In this document: in pieces, positions 52,193-59,723 of the stretch
Position numbering within the stretch: position 1 is the stretch's first letter
How the letters are laid out: each line of letters opens with the position of its first letter
Source of the DNA: Porticoccus sp002341315
Lineage (GTDB): Bacteria; Pseudomonadota; Gammaproteobacteria; Pseudomonadales; Porticoccaceae
Reading direction: 5' to 3' (one strand)
DNA length: 64,000 nt
NCBI RefSeq assembly: GCF_047634355.1
Contig: NZ_JBLIAL010000001.1
Program-made: the position numbers and the translations under genes
The notes under the pieces: model-generated
Databases searched by the model: none
The model's input: only the letters and a program-made list of their open reading frames with translations
What the model was told of the DNA's origin: nothing

Positions 52193-52744
52193 ATGGCTGC
52201 GGTTAATCACAACCTCTTCGAACTCAATCTTTATTGCCGCAAATGTAGTCAAGACAGAAAGGTTATCTTCAGAATTGGAAACACGGAGTTATTATGCGGT
52301 GCTTGTGGATCAGTCCTGACTAAAATTGAGCCAATAGAAGGCTACATATATATACTTACCAACCCACGATTAGATAATTTACTTAAAATTGGCTGTACAA
52401 GGCGATCCGTAGAAGAGCGGCGAGCAGAATTGAGTAGTTCTACCTCTACTCCTGAACCTTTCGTTATTCACGCAGCGTTCAGGTCATCAGCTCCAGAGGA
52501 AGATGAAAGAGAGATTCATAGACAACTTGAAAATTTTAGGCTCAAAGGGCGTGAATTTTTTGAGCTGCCGCCCAAAGAAGCTACTAAAGTCTGTCAGTAT
52601 GTGTGTGGCAGTCCACCTGAAACTGGCGTTGTTACTGATTACAGTTGTCCCAAATGTGGAGCCGAGCTTCAAGAGTGCTTTTCAATGACAGGGCATAAAA
52701 GTATTCGCTGCCAAGCCTGCAATTTCTTAAATGAAGAAATATGA
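52193..52744 (+). CDS. T5orf172 (GIY-YIG-like) domain protein with two zinc ribbons
   Basis: A 183-residue protein. A zinc ribbon with C15/C18 and C35/C38 leads, then a T5orf172/MUG113-type GIY-YIG-like nuclease core from about residue 49 (GYIYILTNPRLDNLLKIGCT, RRSVEERRAEL, and a REFFELPP end). A second ribbon follows (CPKCGAEL, CQACNF). Domain order resembles DNA-binding or nuclease proteins of phages and mobile elements. Whether it cleaves DNA is not established. It has a plausible ribosome site (aaaggga) and lies alone on the plus strand. Confidence 0.82.
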   Translation: MAAVNHNLFELNLYCRKCSQDRKVIFRIGNTELLCGACGSVLTKIEPIEGYIYILTNPRLDNLLKIGCTRRSVEERRAELSSSTSTPEPFVIHAAFRSSAPEEDEREIHRQLENFRLKGREFFELPPKEATKVCQYVCGSPPETGVVTDYSCPKCGAELQECFSMTGHKSIRCQACNFLNEEI

Positions 52745-52809
52745 GTTTTAACGAGCTGAAAATAGCCTTTTCATCATTGCCAACGTACCTCCTTCCAGGG
52801 AGCCGAGAT

Positions 52810-53052
52810 TCACTGCGTCACTGCCTGAACGTTCCGCTTGGTCCGCTGCTGATAGCCTAGCGGTCCAGTCTCGGTAAGATGGTAGCGTTCATTGAAAGGC
52901 CCATCCTCAGCTAACCGTCCAGCCGGCCACCAGCCGCCGCGGGGAATGTTATTGGCTATGGCCCAGTCCAACCCAGCACGGTCGGCACCAGTCTGATCAC
53001 CTGACACAATTTTTTCTATTAGGGGATGACATTGCGTGTGAACATTAAGCAT
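52810..53052 (-). pseudogene. Truncated YpsA/SLOG-family protein
   Basis: About 80 codons from the Met at 53052. IEKIVSGDQTGADRAGLDWA, then GGWWPAGRLAEDGPFNERY and RTKRNV, is the N-terminal half of the SLOG family sometimes called putative molybdenum carrier (PF12694). The second half, including the usual GGT motif, is missing: the frame ends AVTQ-stop. Probably a remnant. SLOG domains sense nucleotide-type ligands, and related ones occur in defence systems. Confidence 0.65.
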
Positions 53053-53072
53053 GGTAAATATGGAGTCTGAGC

Positions 53073-53786
53073 ATGACCATGGATGACGATACGATAGTTT
53101 TTCCACCTGTGGAACCAGCACCAGACAAAGTTTACCGTCTAGCTGAAGCGCTGACCAGCTTGATACCTGCCGGGCAGTCAGTTTTACACTCTTTGATTTC
53201 ACCCCCCATCCACAACCGATTGGAAGCCTGGATCTCAAAGGTTGAGACTCGCTTAGTAGAACTAGAGTCCAAGGGTTTGATTAATTATCAGGAGCTATCG
53301 AAAAGACAAGAATTTTCAGCACTGGTGATCAAAACTGTCCAAGCAGTTGCAGTGACAAGCCAACAGGAAAAGCTGCGAGGGTTAGAAAACTTTCTGATGA
53401 ATGTCGCGATGAACCCGAACTTGGAAGAGGACGAGCTATACATCCTTCATAACGCTATCTCTGAATTCACCCCTTCACATATCAAGGTCTTAGAGTTTTA
53501 TGCCCGACCAATTCTATACTTGCAAGGAGTGAAGCATATGTTCGAGCAGAAGATGCCCCCAAGAACTAAAACACCACAAGGCTGGGAGCTATCCCATGTA
53601 TTTGGTTACGGCGATATGGAGTATTGGCAAAATATTTTCTGGATGGTATCTGCACACCAAGTGCTTACCAACAAAGAATCTAGGGTGTCACCAGGCAGCA
53701 TCTCCTCGCCTCCTCTTCATGGAAGCGTAACTCCACTGGGGGAAAAACTGCTCTCCCTAATCGACTCTGGTCAGCAAGCAGACTAG
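53073..53786 (+). CDS. Helical cargo protein of unknown function
   Basis: A 237-residue protein. The opening (LTSLIPAGQSVLHSLISPPIH...RLEAWISKVETRLVELE) is followed by a segment with TSQQEKLRGLENFLMNVAMN and a later FTPSHIKVLEFY. I recall this layout from a broad family of small helical proteins on mobile islands whose function is unknown. No transmembrane segment is certain; residues 25-45 are mildly hydrophobic. It is divergent from the SLOG fragment with 20 nt between starts, so a shared promoter region is likely. A defence role is possible but not shown. Confidence 0.6.
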   Translation: MTMDDDTIVFPPVEPAPDKVYRLAEALTSLIPAGQSVLHSLISPPIHNRLEAWISKVETRLVELESKGLINYQELSKRQEFSALVIKTVQAVAVTSQQEKLRGLENFLMNVAMNPNLEEDELYILHNAISEFTPSHIKVLEFYARPILYLQGVKHMFEQKMPPRTKTPQGWELSHVFGYGDMEYWQNIFWMVSAHQVLTNKESRVSPGSISSPPLHGSVTPLGEKLLSLIDSGQQAD

Positions 53787-54030
53787 AACTTATCGTACAA
53801 GGAGGCCCCATACTCAAGGTAAGCAGATGAGAACAGGAAACCATAACCCTGTTCACCTCCCACCGTAAAAAACCATCTCCATTGGGACAACACGTGCTCC
53901 AAGGGTTTGCGTTATCAGGTAAGTATAGAAGTGTTGTTTTCTGGTTGCTAATCTGGCACACATTTGGAATTGCTAGTCTTCTGGAGTATGTTACCTATAT
54001 CTTAGCCCCGTCTTGGTAAGGAAGTATGGA

Positions 54031-54213
54031 ATGCTGAAGATCAGAAGAAAGTCGGGAGAGGTTGTGGTTCTTAACACTGCCGATGGTCGAGTGCGTATCG
54101 AGTTCGTGCTAGATGGTCGGCAGATCAAGCTGGCGATAGATGCTCCTGATGTAGTGGAGGTTCTAAGAGGAGAATTACAGAATTATGGCATTAAGAGAAA
54201 ACAGCTATTCTGA
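54031..54213 (+). CDS. Divergent CsrA/RsmA-like RNA-binding protein
   Basis: A 60-residue protein from the ATG at 54031, with aaggaag 6 nt upstream. The order of elements is that of CsrA: MLKIRRKSGEVVVL at the start (the RR and GE of MLILTRRxGE), an interior beta-strand region, then IKLAIDAPDVVEVLRGEL matching VRIGVxAPxxVxVxRxEI. R6 and the later Arg of VLRGEL correspond to RNA-contact residues of CsrA. The central part is unusually divergent (VRIEFVLDGRQ). Mobile CsrA homologues are known on phages and plasmids; the target mRNAs here are unknown. Confidence 0.75.
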   Translation: MLKIRRKSGEVVVLNTADGRVRIEFVLDGRQIKLAIDAPDVVEVLRGELQNYGIKRKQLF

Positions 54214-54756
54214 AGTTGTACTGAGTTCATCATAGCCGTAGGTCATTAAGTCAAAGTACATGATTCTAGTATCGCTACCCTCATCATTACCTGTCAAAAA
54301 CCTAAAACCATTGCGTTCATAAAAATTGATTACTCTTTCGAGGTTATACGCATCAACAATGATAAATCGACAGCCTGTTTTATTTTTTTCAGTAAACCAT
54401 GCCTTGATAAACTCAAGTATGTCACTGCCCAGCCCATTGTTATTGTGTGAAACATGTACACCTAAACGCCCTATTTTTACAGCGGGCATGCTGGAGTATC
54501 TCTTTTCGCGAGGGACTATACTTAGTAGCCGATTGTAACCTGACCTGGTTGCATACTCCGACGTGATTGAGTCATTAGAAACACAAAAGAAAGCTAGTGT
54601 AGCTTTCTTTGCTTTGTCATGAATTTCATACGTAACGCTTAGGAGATGCCCAGCAGACAGCACGGAGTCTGAGTGATAAAACTCATCTAAATCACTATCT
54701 CCGCAAGTGAATCTAGGACAGCGAATGCCGTCCTCAAGGCGAACTAACTCAAACAC
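54205..54756 (-). CDS. GNAT-family acetyltransferase (putative toxin)
   Basis: A 183-residue GNAT protein from a GTG start (an in-frame stop precedes it directly). The acetyl-CoA loop region is VKIGRLGVHVSHNNNGLGSDILEF, split here as VKIGRLGVHV and NNGLGSDIL, with NFYERNGFRFL near the C-terminus. The N-terminus (FTCGDSDLDEFY) matches the TacT-like group whose members acetylate aminoacyl-tRNA. A 53-residue gene ends 9 nt upstream on the same strand, giving a two-gene toxin-antitoxin-like layout. Toxicity is inferred, not shown. Confidence 0.8.
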   Translation of the reverse strand: MFELVRLEDGIRCPRFTCGDSDLDEFYHSDSVLSAGHLLSVTYEIHDKAKKATLAFFCVSNDSITSEYATRSGYNRLLSIVPREKRYSSMPAVKIGRLGVHVSHNNNGLGSDILEFIKAWFTEKNKTGCRFIIVDAYNLERVINFYERNGFRFLTGNDEGSDTRIMYFDLMTYGYDELSTTSE

Positions 54757-54765
54757 TTAAAAATT

Positions 54766-54927
54766 TTATAGTGAGAAACTAAATTTGTTTAGCGCTCTCT
54801 CTGCTCTCTCTGCTCTTTGGTGGTCATGAGTAGATTTTCTGGCTTGCTCGTTTCTTTTTGCTTCAGCCTTGAATCTCTCTGCGTCCCTACCAAATAGCAC
54901 TGGAGTCTCTTTTACCGGCTTAGCCAT
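54766..54927 (-). CDS. Small protein upstream of GNAT, candidate antitoxin
   Basis: A 53-residue basic and acidic protein with no hydrophobic segment. It reads MAKPVKETPVLFGRDAERFK, then a charged helix with RAERAERAL and the end SFSL. A very strong purine-rich ribosome site (ggagaggaaa) precedes the ATG. The pattern PVLFGRDAERF resembles small partners seen beside GNAT toxins. Its stop lies 9 nt before the GNAT start. It is too short for standard gene calls, so easily missed. Confidence 0.65.
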   Translation of the reverse strand: MAKPVKETPVLFGRDAERFKAEAKRNEQARKSTHDHQRAERAERALNKFSFSL

Positions 54928-55115
54928 TTTCCTCTCCCCCCCTAGCTTTAACTACACTCGTAGTTATGAAAGCAATCTTACACGTATATAGAGGCTGAAT
55001 AAACGAAAAACTATTATAAGGCAAGCTTTTCTGACAAACGGTAACTTATTGTTTAGAAAAAAGAAAAACCTACAAGAGTTAAGTAGCGCACAGATAGTTA
55101 CACTTTAATAGCAAC

Positions 55116-55143
55116 AAAAAAGGGCCTACATCGCTGTAAGCCC
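55116..55143 (-). terminator. Element-borne terminator next to attR
   Basis: On the minus strand gggcttaca pairs with tgtaggccc with one mismatch (plus-strand 55122-55130 with 55135-55143), followed by six T. Read on the minus strand it lies just downstream of tRNA-Asp and would terminate the tRNA transcript after the native terminator was displaced. Confidence 0.8.
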
Positions 55144-55152
55144 TTTAAAGTC

Positions 55153-55172
55153 GTGGTGGGTAAATGGTGGGT
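55153..55172 (+). repeat. Subterminal 20-bp repeat, right copy
   Basis: gtggtgggtaaatggtgggt, identical to 41955-41974 and in the same orientation. It lies 38 bp inside attR. Likely an integrase or accessory-protein binding site by position. Confidence 0.65.
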
Positions 55173-55210
55173 TTTCTATTCTGTCACCCTGAAAACCCCA
55201 TAAACCCTAG

Positions 55211-55229
55211 AATAATGGCGGACCGGACG
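55211..55229 (+). repeat. attR, 19-bp core repeat inside tRNA-Asp
   Basis: aataatggcggaccggacg, overlapping the CCA end, the acceptor stem and the first T-arm bases of tRNA-Asp (complement). Identical to attL at 41804-41822. Confidence 0.92.
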
Positions 55230-55292
55230 GGACTCGAACCCGCGACCTCCGGCGTGACAGGCCGGCATTCTAACCAGCTGAACTACCGGTCC
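55216..55292 (-). tRNA. tRNA-Asp (GTC)
   Basis: A 77-nt gene with CCA encoded. The acceptor stem GGACCGG pairs with CCGGTCC and the discriminator is G. D-arm TAGTTCAG, anticodon loop CTGTCAC (anticodon GTC) and T-arm GGTTCGAGTCC are intact. It is the integration target; its 3' end is also the attR core. Transcribed together with tRNA-Val. Confidence 0.96.
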
Positions 55293-55312
55293 GCAAAATG
55301 CTACTTTTACAC

Positions 55313-55388
55313 TGGTGGGTGGTACAGGGGTCGAACCTGTGACCTACGGCTTGTAAGGCCGTCGCTCTACCAACTGAGCTAACCACCC
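55313..55388 (-). tRNA. tRNA-Val (TAC)
   Basis: A 76-nt gene, CCA encoded. The acceptor stem GGGTGGT pairs with ACCACCC; anticodon loop CTTACAA gives anticodon TAC; the T-loop is GTTCGACC. It precedes tRNA-Asp by 20 nt in one operon. Confidence 0.96.
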
Positions 55389-55405
55389 TCCTCAGAGAGA
55401 GGCGC

Positions 55406-55433
55406 ATTCTACCGAAATATCGGTCGGTGTCAA
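55406..55433 (-). promoter_or_regulatory. Promoter of the tRNA-Val/Asp operon
   Basis: On the minus strand TTGACA (55433-55428), 16 bp, then TAGAAT (55411-55406), followed by a GC-rich discriminator (GCGCC), typical of stable-RNA promoters under stringent control. It lies 17 bp upstream of tRNA-Val. Confidence 0.8.
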
Positions 55434-55512
55434 ACATTTCAGTTGCGGGTTTGTGTACAAGGAAAGATCTGCAAATTACCATAGGCCAACTTTTCAAATG
55501 ACCGGCATACCC

Positions 55513-55869
55513 ATGGAAATTTTCAAGGAATTTACCTTTGAGGCAGCACACCTTCTACCCAATGTGGCAGAGGGACATAAATGTGGTCGGCTGCACGGGC
55601 ACTCTTACCATATTCGACTTTATCTTAGCGGCACCGTCGGCGACAAAACCGGCTGGGTGATGGACTTTGGCGATCTGAAAGATTACTTCAAACCGGTCTA
55701 TGACCAGCTCGACCATCATTATCTCAACGAAATCGACGGACTGGAAAACCCTACCAGTGAAAATATAGCCAGATGGATCTGGGCACGGTTAAAACCGACG
55801 CTCCCCCTGCTCAGCAAAATCGAGGTTCGGGAAACATGCACCTCCGGCTGCATCTACTGCGGCGATTGA
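55513..55869 (+). CDS. queD: 6-carboxytetrahydropterin synthase QueD
   Basis: A 118-residue enzyme of queuosine biosynthesis, converting dihydroneopterin triphosphate to 6-carboxytetrahydropterin. Zn-binding His residues lie in FEAAHLL, and GRLHGHSY is the second pair. CTSGCIYCGD at the end holds the catalytic Cys region; LDHHYLNEI and ENPTSENIARWIW match QueD. The Met at 55513 aligns with E. coli QueD; Met codons at 55498 or 55453 are alternatives. Divergent from the tRNA operon. Confidence 0.93.
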   Translation: MEIFKEFTFEAAHLLPNVAEGHKCGRLHGHSYHIRLYLSGTVGDKTGWVMDFGDLKDYFKPVYDQLDHHYLNEIDGLENPTSENIARWIWARLKPTLPLLSKIEVRETCTSGCIYCGD

Positions 55870-55881
55870 TTTGGTAATCCT

Positions 55882-56400
55882 GTGCGACTGTTTATCGCCC
55901 TGACACTGACAGAAACAGTGAATCAGCTTTTGGATGATGTTTGCCAACAACGATTGAACGATGTCAGTAACCACTGGGTGCCCGCACAACGCCGCCACCT
56001 GACACTGAGGTTTCTCGGGGAACAAACAGCCGAGCAGACCACCGTTGCCGTACAGATTGTCCAGGACCTCAGCGTTAAAAAATTTGATTTATTGCTGAAG
56101 ACTGTCGAGCGGTTTCCCGCCAGGGAGAATAGGACTATCGCCGCCATTCCCGAATATTCGACGGCATTAATAGCACTGTACCAGCAGCTATCTGCGTTCC
56201 TTGCTGCCAGCGGCTTTGAAACGATGCAGCAGGCATTCAGGCCACACATTACGCTGGGAAAAGCCCCCGCTACACCCAGTGCAAAAATCAACCTGAATAT
56301 CGATATCTGTTTACCTGTTAGGCAGATAACCCTGTTTCAGAGTCAACTGACAGCCAATGGACCTTTGTACAGCCCCCTGGCAACAACAAACCTGTGCTAG
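55882..56400 (+). CDS. thpR: RNA 2',3'-cyclic phosphodiesterase ThpR (LigT)
   Basis: A 172-residue 2H phosphoesterase. The two catalytic tetrapeptides are H39-L-T-L42 and H122-I-T-L125. The start is GTG. It hydrolyses 2',3'-cyclic phosphates; the cellular role is poorly defined. It begins 12 nt after queD, so co-transcription is likely, and overlaps the 3' end of the convergent epimerase gene by 4 nt. Confidence 0.9.
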   Translation: MRLFIALTLTETVNQLLDDVCQQRLNDVSNHWVPAQRRHLTLRFLGEQTAEQTTVAVQIVQDLSVKKFDLLLKTVERFPARENRTIAAIPEYSTALIALYQQLSAFLAASGFETMQQAFRPHITLGKAPATPSAKINLNIDICLPVRQITLFQSQLTANGPLYSPLATTNLC

Positions 56401-57299
56401 ACAATATCCCCAAGCGCTTCATCCAGTTCGGCAAAATGGAATGAATAGCCGGACTCGAGCAGTTTTCGTGGGCATGCCCGCTGCCCCGTCAGCAATAACT
56501 CCCTGGCCATTTCACCAAACAGCAATACTGCAACAGGTTCCGGCATGGGGAAGATGGTCGGACGGTGCAATGCGGAACCGAGCGACTCGGTAAATTGACG
56601 ATTCGTCACCGGATTCGGAGCCGTGGCGTTGATCGCTCCCTGCAGTGCAGGTTGTTCCAGGCAATAAAAAATGATCGCCACTTCATCGGCTATATGAACC
56701 CAGGGCATCCACTGCTTACCAGAACCCAGGCGGCCGCCCAGCCCCATGCGGAAAGGCAACAGCATTCGACTCAGTGCGCCACCACCAGCCCCCAGCACAA
56801 TACCGGTACGCAGGTAGCATATCCGTGTTCCCAGCGAAGCAAACTGTGAGGCACTCTTTTCCCATTCCAGACAAAGACGGCTGGCAAAACAATCGTGCTG
56901 AACGCCATCCTCCCCCAGCGGCTCGTCCTGATGGGGGCCGTAATAGCCTACGGCGGAACCGCTGACCAATACCGAAGGTGGTGCAGACGCTTTTTGAAAA
57001 TGCTCGAATAACCGGTTGGTAGTGCCGACCCTGCTGTCCATGAAGGCCTGTTTGCGCCGGTCATTCCAGCGACCGGCAACCAGCGGTTCACCAGCCAGAT
57101 TGACGATATAGTCGATGGGTTGTTCCGGAGACAGGGCGTCAAGGTTCTCAACAAACTCGACACCGGGAAGTTTTTTTAGTGCCTGGTGTGGGTCACGACT
57201 CAGACCAATTACCCGGGCACCCCTGGAAAGGGCCTCACGGCAGAATCGGCTGCCGATAAACCCGGTAGCACCGGTCACCAATACTGTTTTATCCTGCAT
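56397..57299 (-). CDS. YfcH-like (TIGR01777) NAD-dependent epimerase/dehydratase
   Basis: A 300-residue extended SDR protein. The N-terminal Rossmann motif is VTGATGFIGSRF (residues 8-19). SGSAVGYYG holds the Ser and Tyr of the active site with the Tyr in YYGP. The C-terminal DUF1731-like region is ACPRKLLESGYSFHF. Substrate unknown. Single minus-strand gene converging on thpR. Confidence 0.88.
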   Translation of the reverse strand: MQDKTVLVTGATGFIGSRFCREALSRGARVIGLSRDPHQALKKLPGVEFVENLDALSPEQPIDYIVNLAGEPLVAGRWNDRRKQAFMDSRVGTTNRLFEHFQKASAPPSVLVSGSAVGYYGPHQDEPLGEDGVQHDCFASRLCLEWEKSASQFASLGTRICYLRTGIVLGAGGGALSRMLLPFRMGLGGRLGSGKQWMPWVHIADEVAIIFYCLEQPALQGAINATAPNPVTNRQFTESLGSALHRPTIFPMPEPVAVLLFGEMARELLLTGQRACPRKLLESGYSFHFAELDEALGDIV

Positions 57300-57377
57300 G
57301 ACACACCCCCTGAAGTGATTGGTTGATTTGCTGATTCCGAACCGGCCAACCGCACTCAGTGCGCCATACCAGTTTCC

Positions 57378-58739
57378 TCAATCGGCACCCATCAGGCTGA
57401 GCAGCTCAAGGGTTTTCTGTTCCATCAAGGCCCGGTCATTGGCTTCCACATTGAGCCTGACAACTGGCTCGGTATTACTGCTGCGCAGGTTAAACCGCCA
57501 GTCAGTATAGGCCACACTCAGTCCGTCCACCCGTTCGATGTTCAATGCGCCATTAGTGTAATGGTCTTCAAGTAGTGTCATTACTTGTTGGGGATCATCA
57601 ATACGGCGATTCAGCTCACCGGAACAGGGGTAATCTTCCACCATCGACTGGATCATGTCCGACAGGTACTGACCGGTGACACTCAGCAATTCGGCCACCA
57701 GAAGCCAGGGAATCATGCCGCTGTCGCAATAAAAGAAATCCCGGAAATAATGGTGGGCGCTCATCTCACCGCCATAGATGGCATCCTGCTCACGCATGAC
57801 CTGCTTGATAAAGGCGTGACCACATTTACTTTGCACCGCTTCACCACCAAATTCCCGGCAGACTGCCTGGGTGTTCCAGATCAGACGAGGGTCGTGGACA
57901 ATCTTTTCTCCCGGATGCTTGCGCAAAAACGCTTTTGCCAGCAATCCGACAATATAGTAGCCCTCAATAAATTCGCCCTGCTCATCAAACAGAAAACAAC
58001 GGTCAAAATCCCCATCCCAGGCCAGGCCAAAGTCGGCACCGGAGGACTTCACCAGATCACTGGTGTGATGGCGACTTTCCGGCAACAACGGGTTTGGAAT
58101 GCCGTTGGGAAACTCCCCGTCCGGGTCATGATTCACCTTGATCAGCTCAAAGGGCAAAAAGTTTTCCAGCGCATCGAGCACAGGACCGGCTGCACCATTG
58201 CCGGCATTGACGACGATTTTCAACGGCCGAAGCTTGCTTTGCTCCACATACGAGAGCAAGTGTTCAATATAGGCATCAGAACAACTGATACGACGATAAG
58301 TCCCACGTTGACTGGGCTCTACCGGAGAAAAATCTGTTTCTTCGGCTAATGCCCGAATCGCCTTCAGGCCGGTGTCGGCACTGATCGGCCTGGAGTCCTC
58401 CCGCACCATTTTTATGCCGTTATAATCAATGGGGTTGTGGCTGGCTGTCACCATGATGCCACCGGACAGATTGAGGTGCGCCGTCGCAAAGTAGATTTCC
58501 TCGGTGCCGCACAGCCCAATGTCCAGCACATCGACCCCTTCATCGCGCAACCCCGAGGCCAGCGCACTTTTCAACGTCGGGCTGGAGGTACGGATATCGC
58601 CGCCAACCACCACGGTTTCAGGTTTCAACCAGCGGGCATAGGCCCGGCCAATACGGTATGCAATCTCTACGGACAGCTCGGAACCGAGCCTGCCCCGAAT
58701 GTCATATGCCTTAAAGCAGGTAATTTTCATAGTACTCAC
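57378..58739 (-). CDS. Phosphomannomutase/phosphoglucomutase
   Basis: A 453-residue phosphohexomutase. The phosphoserine loop is TAS100HNP (residues 98-103). The Mg2+ loop DGDFDR lies near residue 244. The sugar-binding GGEMSAHHYFRD and the phosphate-binding RSSNTEP at the C-terminus are all present. It resembles E. coli CpsG/ManB more than the shorter GlmM. It supplies mannose-1-P or glucose-1-P for nucleotide sugars. It follows galU by 51 nt on the same strand. Confidence 0.9.
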   Translation of the reverse strand: MSTMKITCFKAYDIRGRLGSELSVEIAYRIGRAYARWLKPETVVVGGDIRTSSPTLKSALASGLRDEGVDVLDIGLCGTEEIYFATAHLNLSGGIMVTASHNPIDYNGIKMVREDSRPISADTGLKAIRALAEETDFSPVEPSQRGTYRRISCSDAYIEHLLSYVEQSKLRPLKIVVNAGNGAAGPVLDALENFLPFELIKVNHDPDGEFPNGIPNPLLPESRHHTSDLVKSSGADFGLAWDGDFDRCFLFDEQGEFIEGYYIVGLLAKAFLRKHPGEKIVHDPRLIWNTQAVCREFGGEAVQSKCGHAFIKQVMREQDAIYGGEMSAHHYFRDFFYCDSGMIPWLLVAELLSVTGQYLSDMIQSMVEDYPCSGELNRRIDDPQQVMTLLEDHYTNGALNIERVDGLSVAYTDWRFNLRSSNTEPVVRLNVEANDRALMEQKTLELLSLMGAD

Positions 58740-58790
58740 ATCACAGGGACACCCACCCCAAACCGGTATGGGTCATCACAAAGGGGCAGG

Positions 58791-59723
58791 TTATCGGCGC
58801 GGTTTTTCGAATGTGGCTGCAGCGTCAACATGGCGATTGTTGTTGAGATAGTCTTTAATCGCTTCACCAATTTCTTCGTGCTGCAGGGCATAGGCAATAT
58901 TGGCCTGTAGGTAACCGAGTTTACTGCCGCAATCATGGCTGCGGCCTACGATCCGATAGGCCTCGACCACTTCCTGCTTGAGCAGTTCTTCCAGGGCATC
59001 CGTTAACTGGACTTCACCACCCACTCCGAGTGGCGTTTTTTCCAGCAGGTCCCAAATGGTCGGCGACACCACGTAACGTCCCACAACAGCCATGTTCGAC
59101 GGAGCATTCTCCGGTTTCGGTTTTTCGACCATGCTGTGAATTCTCGCCACGCCGCCGGCCATTAAATCAACGCCCTGACAATCGACAACGCCATATTTAT
59201 TAACGTCTTCCCAGGGAACCGCCTCCACCATAATCTGGCTGTGACCTGTGGCGGTAAAGTTTTTCACCATGGACGATAAATTGTCTTTTTTCGAGTCTGC
59301 CCGATACTTGTCCACCAAAACATCCGGCAACAGAATGGCAAAAGGCTGATCACCCACCACCGGCCTCGCACAGCTGATCGCATGCCCAAGACCCTTTGCA
59401 TAGGGCTGCCTGACCGAAATGATGGTCACCTCCTGGGGCACGATCGAGCGGACATCGTCAAGCAGCTGACGCTTGACCCGCTTTTCCAGCTGCGCCTCCA
59501 GTTCAAAACTGGTGTCGAAGTGGTTCTCAATGGAATTCTTACTGGCATGAGTGACCAGCACGATCTCGGTAATACCCGCCGCAATCGCCTCATTGACGAC
59601 GTACTGGATAAGCGGTTTGTCCACCACCGGTAACATTTCTTTTGGAATAGCCTTGGTAGCTGGCAACATACGAGTGCCCAGCCCGGCGACAGGAATAACA
59701 GCTTTGCGTACAGTTAGGGTCAT
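58791..59723 (-). CDS. galU: UTP-glucose-1-phosphate uridylyltransferase
   Basis: A 310-residue nucleotidyltransferase making UDP-glucose. The N-terminal signature is PVAGLGTRMLPATKAIPKEML (cut within 20 here: PVAGLGTRMLPATKAI). The catalytic Lys lies in VEKPKPENAP and the Glu-Asp pair in LLPDVLVD. Length matches GalU. Upstream of the phosphomannomutase gene, forming a small sugar-nucleotide operon. Confidence 0.94.
   Translation of the reverse strand: MTLTVRKAVIPVAGLGTRMLPATKAIPKEMLPVVDKPLIQYVVNEAIAAGITEIVLVTHASKNSIENHFDTSFELEAQLEKRVKRQLLDDVRSIVPQEVTIISVRQPYAKGLGHAISCARPVVGDQPFAILLPDVLVDKYRADSKKDNLSSMVKNFTATGHSQIMVEAVPWEDVNKYGVVDCQGVDLMAGGVARIHSMVEKPKPENAPSNMAVVGRYVVSPTIWDLLEKTPLGVGGEVQLTDALEELLKQEVVEAYRIVGRSHDCGSKLGYLQANIAYALQHEEIGEAIKDYLNNNRHVDAAATFEKPRR

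Larger units (their letters stand above)
41804..55229. mobile_element. Integrated prophage-derived element in tRNA-Asp, 13.4 kb
   Basis: Bounded by an exact 19-bp direct repeat (41804-41822 and 55211-55229); the right copy is the 3' end of an intact tRNA-Asp gene. A P4-type integrase lies just inside the left end, and 20-bp repeats occur inside both ends. Content: phage replication genes (O-like protein, DnaB), small terminase, remnants of large terminase and of a polyvalent phage protein, then cargo (T5orf172 protein, CsrA-like, GNAT with a small partner). No capsid, portal, tail or lysis gene and no CI-type repressor was found. It is thus either a deleted prophage or a satellite-like element. 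Mobility by its own integrase remains possible since the integrase residues are intact. Confidence 0.92.

Noticed and set aside
54790..54820. Short CT-rich repeat that could suggest a CRISPR or slipped-strand tract
   Set aside because: It is only a few units long and encodes the RAERAERAL helix of the 53-residue protein.
55164..55382. Open frame of 72 codons on the plus strand
   Set aside because: It is antisense to the two tRNA genes and is a common artefact of tRNA sequences.
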